Source: Blautia sp. | Lineage (GTDB): Bacteria > Bacillota > Clostridia > Lachnospirales > Lachnospiraceae | DNA length: 49,964 bases | Reading direction: 5' to 3' | Assembly: GCA_017475035.1 (NCBI GenBank) | Contig: JAFVGK010000199.1 | Location: 1 to 49,964, forward strand | Shown here: piece by piece, positions 1 through 8,487 of the stretch | Position numbering within the stretch: position 1 is the first letter of the stretch | Layout of the letters: every line of letters begins with the position of its first letter | Notes under the pieces: generated by a model | Seen by the model: the letters and a program-made list of their open reading frames with translations, nothing else | Told to the model about the DNA's origin: nothing | Databases searched by the model: none | Made by a program: the position numbers and the translations under genes

Positions 1-120
1 CATGCAAAAATGAGCTCGCTCATTTTTGCATGAGATTGGGTCGCCCACAGACACGAGGAAGCAGCCATTTTGCACTATTTATACTTGACTTTGCAAAACT
101 TTCTGTGCAAAATGAGCGGA
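1..120. repeat. Dispersed repeat family R2, left window end
   Basis: These 120 bases recur at 49845-49964 with a single difference (C at 62, T at 49906). The copy starts inside the element. Positions 1-15 and 18-32 are perfect 15-base inverted arms around a 2-base loop. Positions 66-75 and 105-114 form a second perfect 10-bp inverted pair. Shorter relatives lie at 8571-8628 and 26511-26538. It probably forms hairpins in RNA and is intergenic wherever seen. Confidence 0.9.
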
Positions 121-135
121 TTCCGAGTGGCTGTA

Positions 136-198
136 GGATCGCGAGAGCAGCTCCGCTGCGAAGCGATCCGTAGAATCAGGCTTTTGTCGATGCAATCA
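136..198 (+). repeat. Dispersed hairpin repeat family R3, copy 1
   Basis: This 63-bp element recurs at 10734-10795 with five substitutions and one indel. It folds as GGATCGC/GCGATCC arms around a GCAGC/GCTGC inner hairpin, followed by a conserved tail. Bases 172-197 recur exactly, inverted, at 32901-32926. It lies about 90 bases upstream of the LacI-type gene, between that gene and repeat R2, so it may be part of its 5' leader. Confidence 0.85.
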
Positions 199-289
199 TA
201 ATCATTCGGACAACAAATGGTCATGTAATAATACGCTGGAATCATTTATGTAGTGCACCCAAATCCGATTTCCCAAAAAGAGGTGGCCA

Positions 290-1312
290 ATGACTATTTA
301 TGATATCGCAAAACAGGCTGGTGTTTCCGCCAGCACGGTTTCGCGCGTGATTAACCGGAAGCCGGGCATCAGCGAGGCGACGAGACGGAAAGTACAAAAG
401 CTTCTGGAAGAAAATAATTATACTCCGGATGTAACCGCACGTGGACTGGTGATGCAGTCTTCATGGACAGTCGGGATTCTGATCGAGGACATCAGGGTAT
501 CTCTGCACACGGACTCGGTATACATTATTGAGCAGGAACTCATGGAGCACGGATATACCTGCATTACTCTGAGTACCGGACGTTCTTTGGAAAAGAAACT
601 TGATTTTATCCGGCTTTTAGAGCAACGGCGGGTGGAAGGCGTGATCATGATCGGCTCCATGTTCGGGGAAGAGGAAAATACAGACGGGCGTTTTCGCCGG
701 GAGGTAGCCAGCCATCTGGGAACCACTCCGATTGTGCTTGTCAATGGAGAACTGAAGCTGCCCAATGTATGGTGCATTATTTCTGATGAGGAAAGGGGAA
801 CAGAGGAAAGTGTAGCCTATCTGATCCGGAAACAAAGGAAAAGGATTTCTTATTTGACGGATGTAGACACCCCTTCCAATCACTTAAAAAGACGGGGGTA
901 TTTCAGCGGCTGTATGAAATATGCGCCTGATATGCCGACGCAGCTATATCAGGCGCCGGGGAGTGACACCAATCCGACGGACTCTGTTGCACGCGGCCGT
1001 GAAGCGGCAAAGGAAATGTGCCGCCTTTTTCCTGATACGGATGCAATCCTCTGCAGTACGGATATGATGGCGATCGGCTGTATGCAGGGGTTAAAGGATA
1101 TAGGGAAAAACATTCCGGGAGATATTGCAGTCATGGGCGTAGATAATGCGCTGTTTGGACAATTGCTCCAGCCTACATTGACAACTTTGGACAATAAAAT
1201 GTCTGAGTGCAGCAGGAATGCTGCCCGTATGCTGCTGGATGCCCTGGATGGGAGAGAACCATCCAGAAAAATCATTATCCCTACAGAAATAATAGAGAGA
1301 GACAGTGCATGA
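290..1312 (+). CDS. LacI/GalR-family transcriptional regulator
   Basis: A 340-residue DNA-binding repressor of the LacI/GalR family. Residues 1-50 hold the classical helix-turn-helix and hinge (YDIAKQAGVSASTVSRVIN). From about residue 60 to the end is the periplasmic-binding-like effector domain, with the typical C-terminal AVMGVDN and LTTLDNK motifs. Length is normal for the family. The start at 290 follows an AGGTGG ribosome site. Two identical palindromes (1313-1324, 1744-1755) of the type bound by LacI proteins lie right behind it, so it very likely controls the downstream YhcH-dehydrogenase-TRAP genes in response to a sugar acid or related ligand. The ligand cannot be read from sequence. 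Confidence 0.93.
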   Translation: MTIYDIAKQAGVSASTVSRVINRKPGISEATRRKVQKLLEENNYTPDVTARGLVMQSSWTVGILIEDIRVSLHTDSVYIIEQELMEHGYTCITLSTGRSLEKKLDFIRLLEQRRVEGVIMIGSMFGEEENTDGRFRREVASHLGTTPIVLVNGELKLPNVWCIISDEERGTEESVAYLIRKQRKRISYLTDVDTPSNHLKRRGYFSGCMKYAPDMPTQLYQAPGSDTNPTDSVARGREAAKEMCRLFPDTDAILCSTDMMAIGCMQGLKDIGKNIPGDIAVMGVDNALFGQLLQPTLTTLDNKMSECSRNAARMLLDALDGREPSRKIIIPTEIIERDSA

Positions 1313-1324
1313 GCAATCGATTGC
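1313..1324. promoter_or_regulatory. Candidate LacI-type operator O1
   Basis: A perfect 12-bp palindrome, GCAATCGATTGC, beginning directly after the stop codon of the LacI-type gene. It is identical to the site at 1744-1755. The form (central CG, flanking AAT/ATT) matches typical LacI/GalR operators. No promoter is evident at this copy, so it may be an auxiliary site for DNA looping. Confidence 0.7.
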
Positions 1325-1699
1325 ATTGCCTGCTGCTTCCCGCAGTAAAATCGTTTGATATTTTCGAAACCACCTTCCGAAAAGAAGTGATCAGATGAGC
1401 ACGGATTAACTGAAAAAGTATGTCACCTGCAAGGCTTAAATTCCAGGCTTAAGGAAGAATAAAAACACACGCAATCTGTTTGTATTTACTGTATATCGGC
1501 TCTCTTGAGAATAAGTATGACTTCGGGATGGCGCTCTTGAACAAAAAAACTGCATTATTTCAGGATTCTCATTATGCAGGCCGATCCATATCAGACACAG
1601 GCAGGTGTCGGCTGAACCGGTTTGCAGAGACTGGGTATGTAACTGATTGTTGTGCATAATATCCAAAACATAGCTCAAAATCTTATGAAAAATGCCGTC
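1325..1699. other. Intergenic stretch, no gene recognised
   Basis: No open reading frame here has a convincing ribosome site or recognisable product. The stretch separates the two LacI-type operators. Short frames across 1436-1705 and 1652-1885 look like chance. Confidence 0.6.
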
Positions 1700-1728
1700 T
1701 TGCAAAATCCGGATACGAGTGCTATTCT
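1700..1728 (+). promoter_or_regulatory. Sigma-70/SigA promoter of the yhcH-TRAP operon
   Basis: TTGCAA at 1700-1705 and TATTCT at 1723-1728 are separated by 17 bases, a good housekeeping promoter spacing. The predicted transcription start (about 1735) lies just before operator O2 at 1744, the usual arrangement for repression. It leaves a leader of about 255 bases before the first gene, with a small ATCTGC/GCAGAT hairpin at about 1900-1916. Confidence 0.65.
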
Positions 1729-1743
1729 AAGGTTACAAAGAAC

Positions 1744-1755
1744 GCAATCGATTGC
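1744..1755. promoter_or_regulatory. Candidate LacI-type operator O2
   Basis: Perfect palindrome GCAATCGATTGC, identical to O1, placed just downstream of the predicted -10 box at 1723-1728. Binding here would block transcription initiation or early elongation. Centre-to-centre distance to O1 is 431 bp. Confidence 0.75.
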
Positions 1756-1990
1756 AAAGAGTGAAGCCATACTCATGAACGCTGTCTATTTGCCGCTTTC
1801 GGATTGGAAGGTTAGCGCATTCATTCGTAAGATGTTGAGTGGATCGGCAAACATTTCCGTTCCCGGGTATAAAATGCGGCTGTGAGAACGGAGACTGATT
1901 ATCTGCTTTGGCAGATCCACAGCTGAAGCGGAAAATCTTCACAAGAAAACAGTTTAGTTATAAAGCTGTGTTTTAAGAGGAGTAAAAAAG

Positions 1991-2467
1991 ATGATCTACG
2001 GAAATATTCATGTAAAAGAAACGGAAGCTGCCTTTTCCCCGACCTTGCGTAAAGCCCTGGAAATAATCCGTACAACGGATACTACCGGTATGGCGCCGGG
2101 CAAATATCCTCTGGACGGAGATAAGCTGATTCTCCAGATCAATGAGATGACAACAGAGCCGAAGGAACAGCGCAGGGCGGAGATCCATCGTAAGTATATC
2201 GACGTGCAGTATATGATCCATGGCAAAGAGCTGATCGGTGTTTATCCGGATGCCGGAGAGGATGAGATCAGTGAGGACAGGCTGGAGACAGGAGATATCC
2301 GGTTCTACACTTATCGTGATGTTCCGGGGGAGGTGATGCTGCCTATGACGGATGGCTGCTATGCCGTGTTTTTCCCTGAGGACGCACATCGTCCGGGCTG
2401 TCAGATGGATGGAGAAGCCTGTCCCGTACGTAAGATTGTGCTGAAGGTTCTGGCAGATACCCTGTAA
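1991..2467 (+). CDS. YhcH/YjgK/YiaL family protein
   Basis: A 158-residue protein of the YhcH/YjgK/YiaL (DUF386) family, small cupin-fold proteins found beside sialic-acid, gulonate and other sugar-acid genes. Conserved family features include the EIHRKYIDVQYMIHG segment near residue 57 and FFPEDAHRPG near residue 128, whose His and acidic residues are the likely metal ligands. Length matches the family. A clear GAGGAG site precedes the ATG. It is the first gene after the LacI-controlled promoter and, as in the enterobacterial yiaKL pair, sits beside a YiaK-like dehydrogenase. The exact reaction is not established for most members; sugar anomer or epimer handling is the usual suggestion. Confidence 0.88.
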   Translation: MIYGNIHVKETEAAFSPTLRKALEIIRTTDTTGMAPGKYPLDGDKLILQINEMTTEPKEQRRAEIHRKYIDVQYMIHGKELIGVYPDAGEDEISEDRLETGDIRFYTYRDVPGEVMLPMTDGCYAVFFPEDAHRPGCQMDGEACPVRKIVLKVLADTL

Positions 2468-2543
2468 AAAACATACTGACCCCGGTAATAAAGCCTTGTA
2501 CGGAATTTGAAGATCAGCAAAAATGGCTTGAGAGGATAGTATT

Positions 2544-3548
2544 ATGATTCGAGTACCATATGATGAGATGCATGCAGAGTTTAAGCGCATTTTAGAAAGC
2601 AGGGGTTTTTCCGCTGCGAGCGCTGAGGATGCGGCGACTGTATTTGCCCAGAACAGCCTGGACGGCATCTACAGCCATGGTTATATCCGTTTTCCCAGAG
2701 TAGTGGATTATCTGGACAGAGGAGGGATTGATCCTTCTGTTGAGGCAGAGTGTGTCATGTCCTTTGGCGCGATGGAGAGATGGGACGGACACAGGGGATT
2801 TGGTCCGTTAAATGCGAAACGAGCCATGGATAAAGCCTGCGATCTGGCGGATCAGTTTGGGATCGGCCTTGTAGCTTTAGGAAATAATAACCATTGGATG
2901 CGCGGCGGCAGCTATGGATGGCAGGCGGCGAACCGTGGGAAGATCGGAATCTGCTGGTCCAACACCATGCCGAATATGCCTGCCTGGGGCGGCAAGGACC
3001 GCAAGATCGGAAACAATCCTATTATTTTCTCCGTACCTCAGTCTGACGGAGCACATGTCGTGGTAGACTGCGCCTTATCACAGTTTTCTTATGGAAAGAT
3101 TGAAGAGGCAAGACTGAATGGAAAGCAGCTTCCCGTTCCGGGCGGCTATGATGAAGACGGCAACCTGTCCACAGATCCCGCAGCCATTGAGAAAACCTGG
3201 CGTGTGCTGCCGATGGGCTACTGGAAAGGAAGCGGGCTTTCCATTCTTCTTGATTTGATCGCAACCATCCTGACTGCCGGAAATTCCGTTCAGAAGATCG
3301 GGACATTTGGGGATGAGGTCGGACTGTCACAGGTGATGATAGCCATTGATCCCGCGAAATTCAGTTCCTCTATCGATACCGACCAGGTAATCAAAGAACT
3401 GGTAGAGGACATCAGGTCTTCTGTTCCGATTCAGGAGGGAAGCGCTCTGCGGTATCCGGGAGAACGGGAGATGAAGACGCGTAAGGAAAACCTTGCAGAG
3501 GGAATTCCGGTCAATGAAGAAGTCTGGGAACTGATCAAAAGCAAATAA
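2544..3548 (+). CDS. Ldh-family (YiaK-like) NAD(P)-dependent dehydrogenase
   Basis: A 334-residue member of the malate/L-lactate dehydrogenase (Ldh2/YlbC/YiaK) family, related to 2,3-diketo-L-gulonate reductase. Family signatures include GIYSHG at residues 41-46 with the conserved His45, GNNNHWMRGG near residue 113, and the C-terminal region YWKGSGLSILLD. Unlike Rossmann dehydrogenases, this family has its own NAD-binding fold. The start has only a modest ribosome site (GAGAGGA). It lies between YhcH and the TRAP genes, the combination seen in yiaKLMNO, which suggests reduction of a keto-sugar acid or the reverse oxidation. The substrate is inferred from context only. Confidence 0.87.
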   Translation: MIRVPYDEMHAEFKRILESRGFSAASAEDAATVFAQNSLDGIYSHGYIRFPRVVDYLDRGGIDPSVEAECVMSFGAMERWDGHRGFGPLNAKRAMDKACDLADQFGIGLVALGNNNHWMRGGSYGWQAANRGKIGICWSNTMPNMPAWGGKDRKIGNNPIIFSVPQSDGAHVVVDCALSQFSYGKIEEARLNGKQLPVPGGYDEDGNLSTDPAAIEKTWRVLPMGYWKGSGLSILLDLIATILTAGNSVQKIGTFGDEVGLSQVMIAIDPAKFSSSIDTDQVIKELVEDIRSSVPIQEGSALRYPGEREMKTRKENLAEGIPVNEEVWELIKSK

Positions 3549-3626
3549 TTTTGTGCTTAAGCGTATTCAGCAATGGCTGCGGATACGTAAAAGATAATTT
3601 CTTTTAAAAAGGAAAGGAGACACACT

Positions 3627-4646
3627 ATGAAGAAAGCACTCAAAATGGCATCTGTTGCACTCCTTGCGGCAGCAACGGTTTTCGCGGGAACCATCTCGGT
3701 TTCTGCAGCAGACCTCACTCTGATCATCGCCTCCAATGCGACAGATCTGACGAACCCCTACAGCTATGGCCTTGACAAATTTAAGGAAGTGGCAGAGGAT
3801 GTTTCCGGCGGCGCAATCGAAGTTATCGTTCACAAAGGAACTTTGGGCGAGAACGAGTCCGAGCTGGTAGAAAAGCTGACGATGGGCGCGGCTGATATGG
3901 TCGTCTCCTCTCCGGGTTTCATGACCGCCATCGGTGTTCCGGAGATTGACATCTTCTCCCTGGAGTATCTGTTCAACAGCTTTGACCATTGGGAAGCCTG
4001 CGTGGACGGTGATTTTGGCGAGGCTATGCGTGAGATCGTTCTGGAGAAGACCTTTAACCAGTTCCGCATCATGGGATACTGGAGCTCCTCTGTCCGTGAC
4101 GTTTATGCGAAACAGGCAGTTACGAAGCCGGATGATCTGAAGGGTCTTAGCATCCGTACCCAGTCTTCTGCCGTACAGCAGGATTTCTTTAAGGGCTGCG
4201 GCGCGATCCCGACGACAGTCGCATGGGGCGAGCTGTATCAGGCTCTGCAGCAGGGCGTTGTTGACGGCGCTGAGAACGACTACACCAACCTGACGCTGAA
4301 AGAGCATCATAAAACTCCGAATGGCAAGTATATTTCCGAAACTCATCATGATTTTACCACCAGACTGTTCCTGATGGACGGCAATCGCTACAATGCTCTT
4401 ACCGACGAGCAGAAGGATTGGATCGATCAGGCTTCTGCAGCAGCTACCGAAGAAGAGCGCGCAATCACCTACAAGATGTTTGAAGAGTCCAAGCAGAAAG
4501 CCATCGATGACGGCGCTGTCATCACAGAGTTTGCTGACATCGACATCGATGCCTTCAAAGATGTCGCGATCCCGATTCAGGATGACTTTGCTGCAAAGAA
4601 CAACATGACCGAGCAGCTTGAGATGGTACGTGCCGCAGCAGAATAA
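3627..4646 (+). CDS. TRAP transporter solute-binding protein DctP
   Basis: A 339-residue extracytoplasmic binding protein of the DctP family for a TRAP transporter. Residues 1-27 form a signal peptide that ends in an Ala-X-Ala-like site (SVSAAD). There is no lipobox cysteine, which is unusual for a Gram-positive binding protein. The mature part shows family features such as LGENESELVEKLTMGAADMV, SIRTQSS with the ligand-carboxylate arginine, and WGELYQALQQGVVDGAEND. The ribosome site is a strong AAGGAAAGGAG. A hairpin after the gene (4727-4753) probably lets it be made in excess over the membrane subunits. Substrate is likely a carboxylate such as a sugar acid. Confidence 0.93.
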   Translation: MKKALKMASVALLAAATVFAGTISVSAADLTLIIASNATDLTNPYSYGLDKFKEVAEDVSGGAIEVIVHKGTLGENESELVEKLTMGAADMVVSSPGFMTAIGVPEIDIFSLEYLFNSFDHWEACVDGDFGEAMREIVLEKTFNQFRIMGYWSSSVRDVYAKQAVTKPDDLKGLSIRTQSSAVQQDFFKGCGAIPTTVAWGELYQALQQGVVDGAENDYTNLTLKEHHKTPNGKYISETHHDFTTRLFLMDGNRYNALTDEQKDWIDQASAAATEEERAITYKMFEESKQKAIDDGAVITEFADIDIDAFKDVAIPIQDDFAAKNNMTEQLEMVRAAAE

Positions 4647-4726
4647 ATAAGGCTTCAGACGAAAAAGTTATATAAAAGGATCCTGATCTTAGCGCATCCG
4701 AGACGTGACATAAATAGAAAAGACGC

Positions 4727-4753
4727 CAGGGCAGGGGGATGCCTCCTGCCCTG
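4727..4753 (+). terminator. Intra-operon hairpin behind dctP
   Basis: Perfect 9-bp arms CAGGGCAGG and CCTGCCCTG around a 9-base loop. There is no immediate T run; a T-rich stretch follows at 4793-4799. Best read as an mRNA-stabilising or partial-termination hairpin that raises binding-protein yield relative to dctQM. Confidence 0.6.
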
Positions 4754-4889
4754 TTCTAAGATTGAGATATTTTCAGATCGCAGATATCTTCCTTTTTTTA
4801 TGACTGTCCTTAGATCGTACATAGAAGAGTGTTTTGGAAATTGCTTCATGATAAGGTCAGGTTATTTACCTGTCGAGAAAGAGGAAAAA

Positions 4890-5375
4890 ATGAAAAAAAT
4901 CATCGATACGATGCAAAAGATCCAGATCGCCATCGGCGGCTGTTTTCTTTTCATCTTTCTTGTTTCGGTCGTCATCCAGATGATATGCCGTTATATCGGG
5001 GTTGCTGCGATGTGGACCGAGGATGTCTCTATGTATTCCTTCATCTGGGCCGTGTTTATGGGAGCCGGCGCGATGGTTCATTCTGATGCTCATTTTGCTT
5101 TTACGTCCTTAAGTGACGCGATTAAAAGTCCGCGTGCCAAGGCGTTTCTGCACCTTTTCATCAGTATTGTCATGATGATTTTTGCCGTGCTGATGGTGAA
5201 GTATGGGATTCAGATAACAAAACAGTTCTGGAATTACCGCTGGATCAATATCCCCGCATTAAAGCGCGGACCTACATGGCTGTGTCTGCCGATCTGCGGC
5301 GCCACCTCCTGTGTTTACCTGGTCTGGCATATTATAGAAGACCTTGGTAAGATCGTGAAAGGAGGGAACAACTGA
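4890..5375 (+). CDS. TRAP transporter small permease DctQ
   Basis: A 161-residue small membrane subunit of the TRAP transporter. Four hydrophobic segments are visible (about residues 14-36, 45-64, 84-105, 125-148), with the family pattern RYIGVAAMWTEDVSMYSFIW after the first. The ATG at 4890 follows AGAAAGAGG and gives the normal family N terminus; an upstream in-frame ATG at 4800 would add 30 residues that do not look like family sequence. The stop overlaps the dctM start by one base, so translation is coupled. Confidence 0.9.
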   Translation: MKKIIDTMQKIQIAIGGCFLFIFLVSVVIQMICRYIGVAAMWTEDVSMYSFIWAVFMGAGAMVHSDAHFAFTSLSDAIKSPRAKAFLHLFISIVMMIFAVLMVKYGIQITKQFWNYRWINIPALKRGPTWLCLPICGATSCVYLVWHIIEDLGKIVKGGNN

Positions 5376-6664
5376 TGTTAGGTGCAATTCTGGTTATCAT
5401 GTTTGTCCTTTTTGTAGCCATCGGCGTTCCGATCTCATTTGCTCTCGGTTTGGTATCCTTTACCGGTATCGCCTGCATGCCGTCGATTCCGAACGCTGTC
5501 GTGTTTCAAAAGATGTTTAACGGCCTGAACAGCTTTACGCTGTTGGCTGTGCCTCTGTTTATCCTTGCCGCAAACCTGATGAATGAGGGCGGCATCACTG
5601 AAAAGCTGATCGAGTGCATCTGCGACCTGGTCGGTCACAAAAAAGGCGGCCTGGCATACGCAAATGTACTTGTTTCCATGGTCTTTGCCGGTATTTCCGG
5701 TTCATCTCAGGCAGATACCTCCGGCGTAGGCAAGATTTTTATCCCGGCAATGGAGAAGCAGGGATATGATAAGGGGACTTCCGTCGGTGTTACCGCAGCG
5801 TCCTCCACTCTCGGATCGATCATTCCTCCTTCGATCACCATGGTCGTATATGCCGGTATCGCCAGTATATCCACTGGCGCTCTTTTCATGACCGGTATCG
5901 TACCCGGTATTCTGTTGGGCATCGCTCAGATGGCAGTGGTAAAGGCTTATTCCAGGAAAAAGAATTTCCCGCAGAGCGAGAAGGTGCCGCTTAAGACGGC
6001 CTTAAAGCATACCTTTACTTCTCTGCCAGCTTTGATGACACCGATCATCCTGATCGGCGGCATCGTTTCCGGTCTCTTTACTCCAACGGAGTCCGCTGCT
6101 TTCGCATGCATCTATGCTTTACTGGTAGGTATTTTCTTCTATCGTTCCATCAAGGTCAGCCGTCTGCCGTTTATTCTGGTTGAGACGATGAAGATGGCGT
6201 CTTTGTCCTTGTTTGCTCTTGCAACGGCGAACGCTCTGGGTGAGCTTCTCAGCTATTATCGTCTGAATGTCATCGTGCAGGGCTTCTTTACCGCTCTTCC
6301 GGGCGGCAGACTGATCTTCCTCCTGGTTGTCGTGCTGTTCTTTATGTTTGTCGGTACCTTCATGGACGCTGTTCCGGCCATGATCCTTTTTGTGCCGATT
6401 ATCCTGCCTGCCGCGACAGAGCTTGGCATCAGCCCGATTATCCTCGGATTGATCATTATCGTAACCCTGGCACTCGGCCTCGTCACTCCGCCTTACGGAC
6501 TTTGCCTGCTGCTGGCCTCCAGTATCAGCGGCATCAGCATCGAGGAAGGCTTCTGGGGAACATTGCCCTATTTCCTCTCTTCTGTTGCAGTGCTTCTTCT
6601 CATGCTGTTCTTCCCTGATCTTTGGCTGGCTATCCCGAAAGCCATATTCCCGGGACTGTTCTGA
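5375..6664 (+). CDS. TRAP transporter large permease DctM
   Basis: A 429-residue multi-spanning permease of the DctM family, the sodium-coupled transport channel of the TRAP system. It is hydrophobic throughout, with about 11-12 membrane segments. Conserved segments include FAGISGSSQADTSGVG, SSTLGSIIPPSITMV, SGLFTPTESAAFA and GLVTPPYGLCLLLASS. Length is typical. It overlaps dctQ by one base (TGATG). With DctP and DctQ it imports an organic anion. Confidence 0.94.
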   Translation: MLGAILVIMFVLFVAIGVPISFALGLVSFTGIACMPSIPNAVVFQKMFNGLNSFTLLAVPLFILAANLMNEGGITEKLIECICDLVGHKKGGLAYANVLVSMVFAGISGSSQADTSGVGKIFIPAMEKQGYDKGTSVGVTAASSTLGSIIPPSITMVVYAGIASISTGALFMTGIVPGILLGIAQMAVVKAYSRKKNFPQSEKVPLKTALKHTFTSLPALMTPIILIGGIVSGLFTPTESAAFACIYALLVGIFFYRSIKVSRLPFILVETMKMASLSLFALATANALGELLSYYRLNVIVQGFFTALPGGRLIFLLVVVLFFMFVGTFMDAVPAMILFVPIILPAATELGISPIILGLIIIVTLALGLVTPPYGLCLLLASSISGISIEEGFWGTLPYFLSSVAVLLLMLFFPDLWLAIPKAIFPGLF

Positions 6665-6699
6665 TTGGTTTTGGTTTTTAGAAAAAATGAGGTATATCC

Positions 6700-7389
6700 A
6701 TGCAGATCGTTTATGATTTAGGAAACGGATTACGTTTAGTCGATCTTTCCAAGCTGGTTGATCCTGCTACAGAAACCCGTCGCTGCACTCTCAATCGTTT
6801 CAATACAGGCGGTCCGATTCCGGATTTCCACACCAACTTTGATATCATGAGCCACCTTGGGACGCATGCCGAGTGTCCATATCATCATGATGACAATTGG
6901 CCGGATGTGACAAGCGTACCGCTTACCACTTTTGTCGGCCGCGGCGTTTATGTGGATTTCAAAGAGACCTGTGCTCCGAATGCCCATATTACGGCAGCGG
7001 ATCTTGACAGAGAAGCATCCAAAGTCCGTGAAGGTGATATTGTCATTATTGATTCTTCTTATAAGCTGAATCCGTTTACGCCGGATACCAACACGGAGAA
7101 GGACAAGAGACTTTTTGTCAATGGTGAGACTGCAGAGTGGTTTAAGGCGAAGAAGGTCAAGGCTGTCGGCTTTGGCGACGGAGTTTCCATTGAAAACTGC
7201 AACGAGGATGTAAAGCCGTTCCATGATATTCTTCTTGCGGAAAACATTGTGTTTATCGAGGTATTGAAGAATCTGGAACAGCTTCAGAAGGACGTCTTCT
7301 TTATGTCCTTCGCCCCGCTGCCGATCAAGGGTCTGGATTCCAGCCCGGTTCACGCATATGCGATTGAGGGAATCGCAGAGTTCTCATAA
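6700..7389 (+). CDS. Cyclase-family (kynurenine-formamidase-like) metal hydrolase
   Basis: A 229-residue cyclase-family protein (fold of bacterial kynurenine formamidase and isatin hydrolase). Metal ligands are expected in HLGTHAECPYH at residues 52-62, which follows the family HxGTHxDxPxH motif but with Glu58 in place of the usual Asp. It starts 35 bases after dctM behind TGAGGT and is probably the last gene of the operon. Members hydrolyse amides, lactones or cyclic imides, so here it may open a lactone or cleave an acyl group from the imported substrate. That role is inferred. Confidence 0.82.
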   Translation: MQIVYDLGNGLRLVDLSKLVDPATETRRCTLNRFNTGGPIPDFHTNFDIMSHLGTHAECPYHHDDNWPDVTSVPLTTFVGRGVYVDFKETCAPNAHITAADLDREASKVREGDIVIIDSSYKLNPFTPDTNTEKDKRLFVNGETAEWFKAKKVKAVGFGDGVSIENCNEDVKPFHDILLAENIVFIEVLKNLEQLQKDVFFMSFAPLPIKGLDSSPVHAYAIEGIAEFS

Positions 7390-7411
7390 CAATAAATAAA
7401 GCAGCCAGATA

Positions 7412-7539
7412 ACAGCCGCATCTTCAAACTGTAAAGGAAAAATATGAAAGCAGAAGCTTTCATATCTGCCTCAATGACACCCGCGCGAAAACGCGCGGGG
7501 TCATATACAGAGAAAGCATGAAGATGCGGCTGTCTTTTT
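7412..7539 (+). ncRNA. Three-way structured RNA element ending in a T run
   Basis: A perfect 15-bp outer stem (7412-7426 with 7519-7533) encloses two further hairpins. The first has 10-bp arms around an AGAA tetraloop (7442-7465). The second has an 8-bp CCCGCGCG/CGCGCGGG stem with an AAAA loop, extended by ATGAC/GTCAT with one bulged A (7474-7504). Five T follow the outer stem at 7535-7539. It can serve as the terminator of the TRAP operon, but it is far more elaborate than the other terminators here and sits directly before the start of the next gene (7558). It could be a cis-regulatory element or a small RNA. Confidence 0.7.
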
Positions 7540-7557
7540 AAAGAAAGAGGAAGTATA

Positions 7558-8475
7558 ATGAAAATAGCTGTGATCGGTGCGGGAGCGATGGGTTCGATCT
7601 ATGGAGGACGTTTGTCCCTTCATAATGAAGTCTGTCTGGTGGATACGAAACAGGAGGTTGTAAATACAGTTAATGAACAGGGGCTTCGACTGGAAGAAAA
7701 CGGGGAAGACATTGTTTTCCGGCCAAAGGCTACCACGAACAGCAGTGAGTTCGGCACGGCGGATCTTGTTATTCTTTTTGTCAAAGCTTTGTTTTCCAAG
7801 GCGGCCCTTACCGGGAACCGTGGATTGATCGGTCCTGACACCTACCTCCTGACCTTGCAGAACGGTTCCGGACATGAGGATATTCTGGGGGAGTTTGTCT
7901 CCCAGGATCATATTATCATCGGAACGACGGAAGATCAGGGTACAGTCCTGGGCATGGCACATATCCGCCACGGCGGCGTTGGAAATACGAACCTGGGCAT
8001 GCTGGTTCCCGATGAGAAGGGAATTCTCGGTACACTTAAGGAGACCTTTGACGCATGCGGCTTCCATGTAAAGCTTCATGAGAATATTCAGCAGCTGATC
8101 TGGAATAAGCTGTTCACCAATGTTTCTTTGAGCGCTTTGACGGCGGTGCTGCAGGTAAAGATGGGCTTTATCGCGGAAAATGAGCATGCCTTTGCGATGA
8201 CGAAACGCCTGATCCATGAAGCTGTAGAAGTGGCACATGCCATGGGACTTGAGGCGGATGAGGAGGCTTTGATTGCTACAGTGGAAGCAACCTCAAAAAG
8301 GACGCCGGACGGCGTGACTTCCATCTGTGCTGATCTGGAAAAAGGCAGACGCACGGAAGTGGATACCATCAGCGGCTCTGTGGTCCGTGCGGCAAAAAAA
8401 GTCGGAGTGGAAGCTCCCTGCCACGAATTCCTGGTACACATGATCCATGCGATGGAGGACAAGGCACAAGGCTGA
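7558..8475 (+). CDS. 2-dehydropantoate 2-reductase (PanE/ApbA) family protein
   Basis: A 305-residue NADP-dependent reductase of the ketopantoate reductase family. The nucleotide-binding motif GAGAMGSIYGG lies at residues 7-17. The family segments LFVKA, a NGSGHEDIL loop (usually NGxGNEE) and NKLFTNVSLSALTA are present, and the length is normal. The ribosome site is AAAGAGGAAG. It lies within a sugar-acid catabolic neighbourhood and not with pantothenate genes, so it may reduce a different 2-keto acid. Whether it is a true PanE cannot be told from sequence. Confidence 0.85.
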   Translation: MKIAVIGAGAMGSIYGGRLSLHNEVCLVDTKQEVVNTVNEQGLRLEENGEDIVFRPKATTNSSEFGTADLVILFVKALFSKAALTGNRGLIGPDTYLLTLQNGSGHEDILGEFVSQDHIIIGTTEDQGTVLGMAHIRHGGVGNTNLGMLVPDEKGILGTLKETFDACGFHVKLHENIQQLIWNKLFTNVSLSALTAVLQVKMGFIAENEHAFAMTKRLIHEAVEVAHAMGLEADEEALIATVEATSKRTPDGVTSICADLEKGRRTEVDTISGSVVRAAKKVGVEAPCHEFLVHMIHAMEDKAQG

Positions 8476-8487
8476 TATACACGGAAA

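Noticed and set aside
1652-1885. 77-residue plus-strand frame between the LacI-type gene and yhcH
   Set aside because: No ribosome site, no recognisable motif, and it spans the predicted promoter and operator O2.
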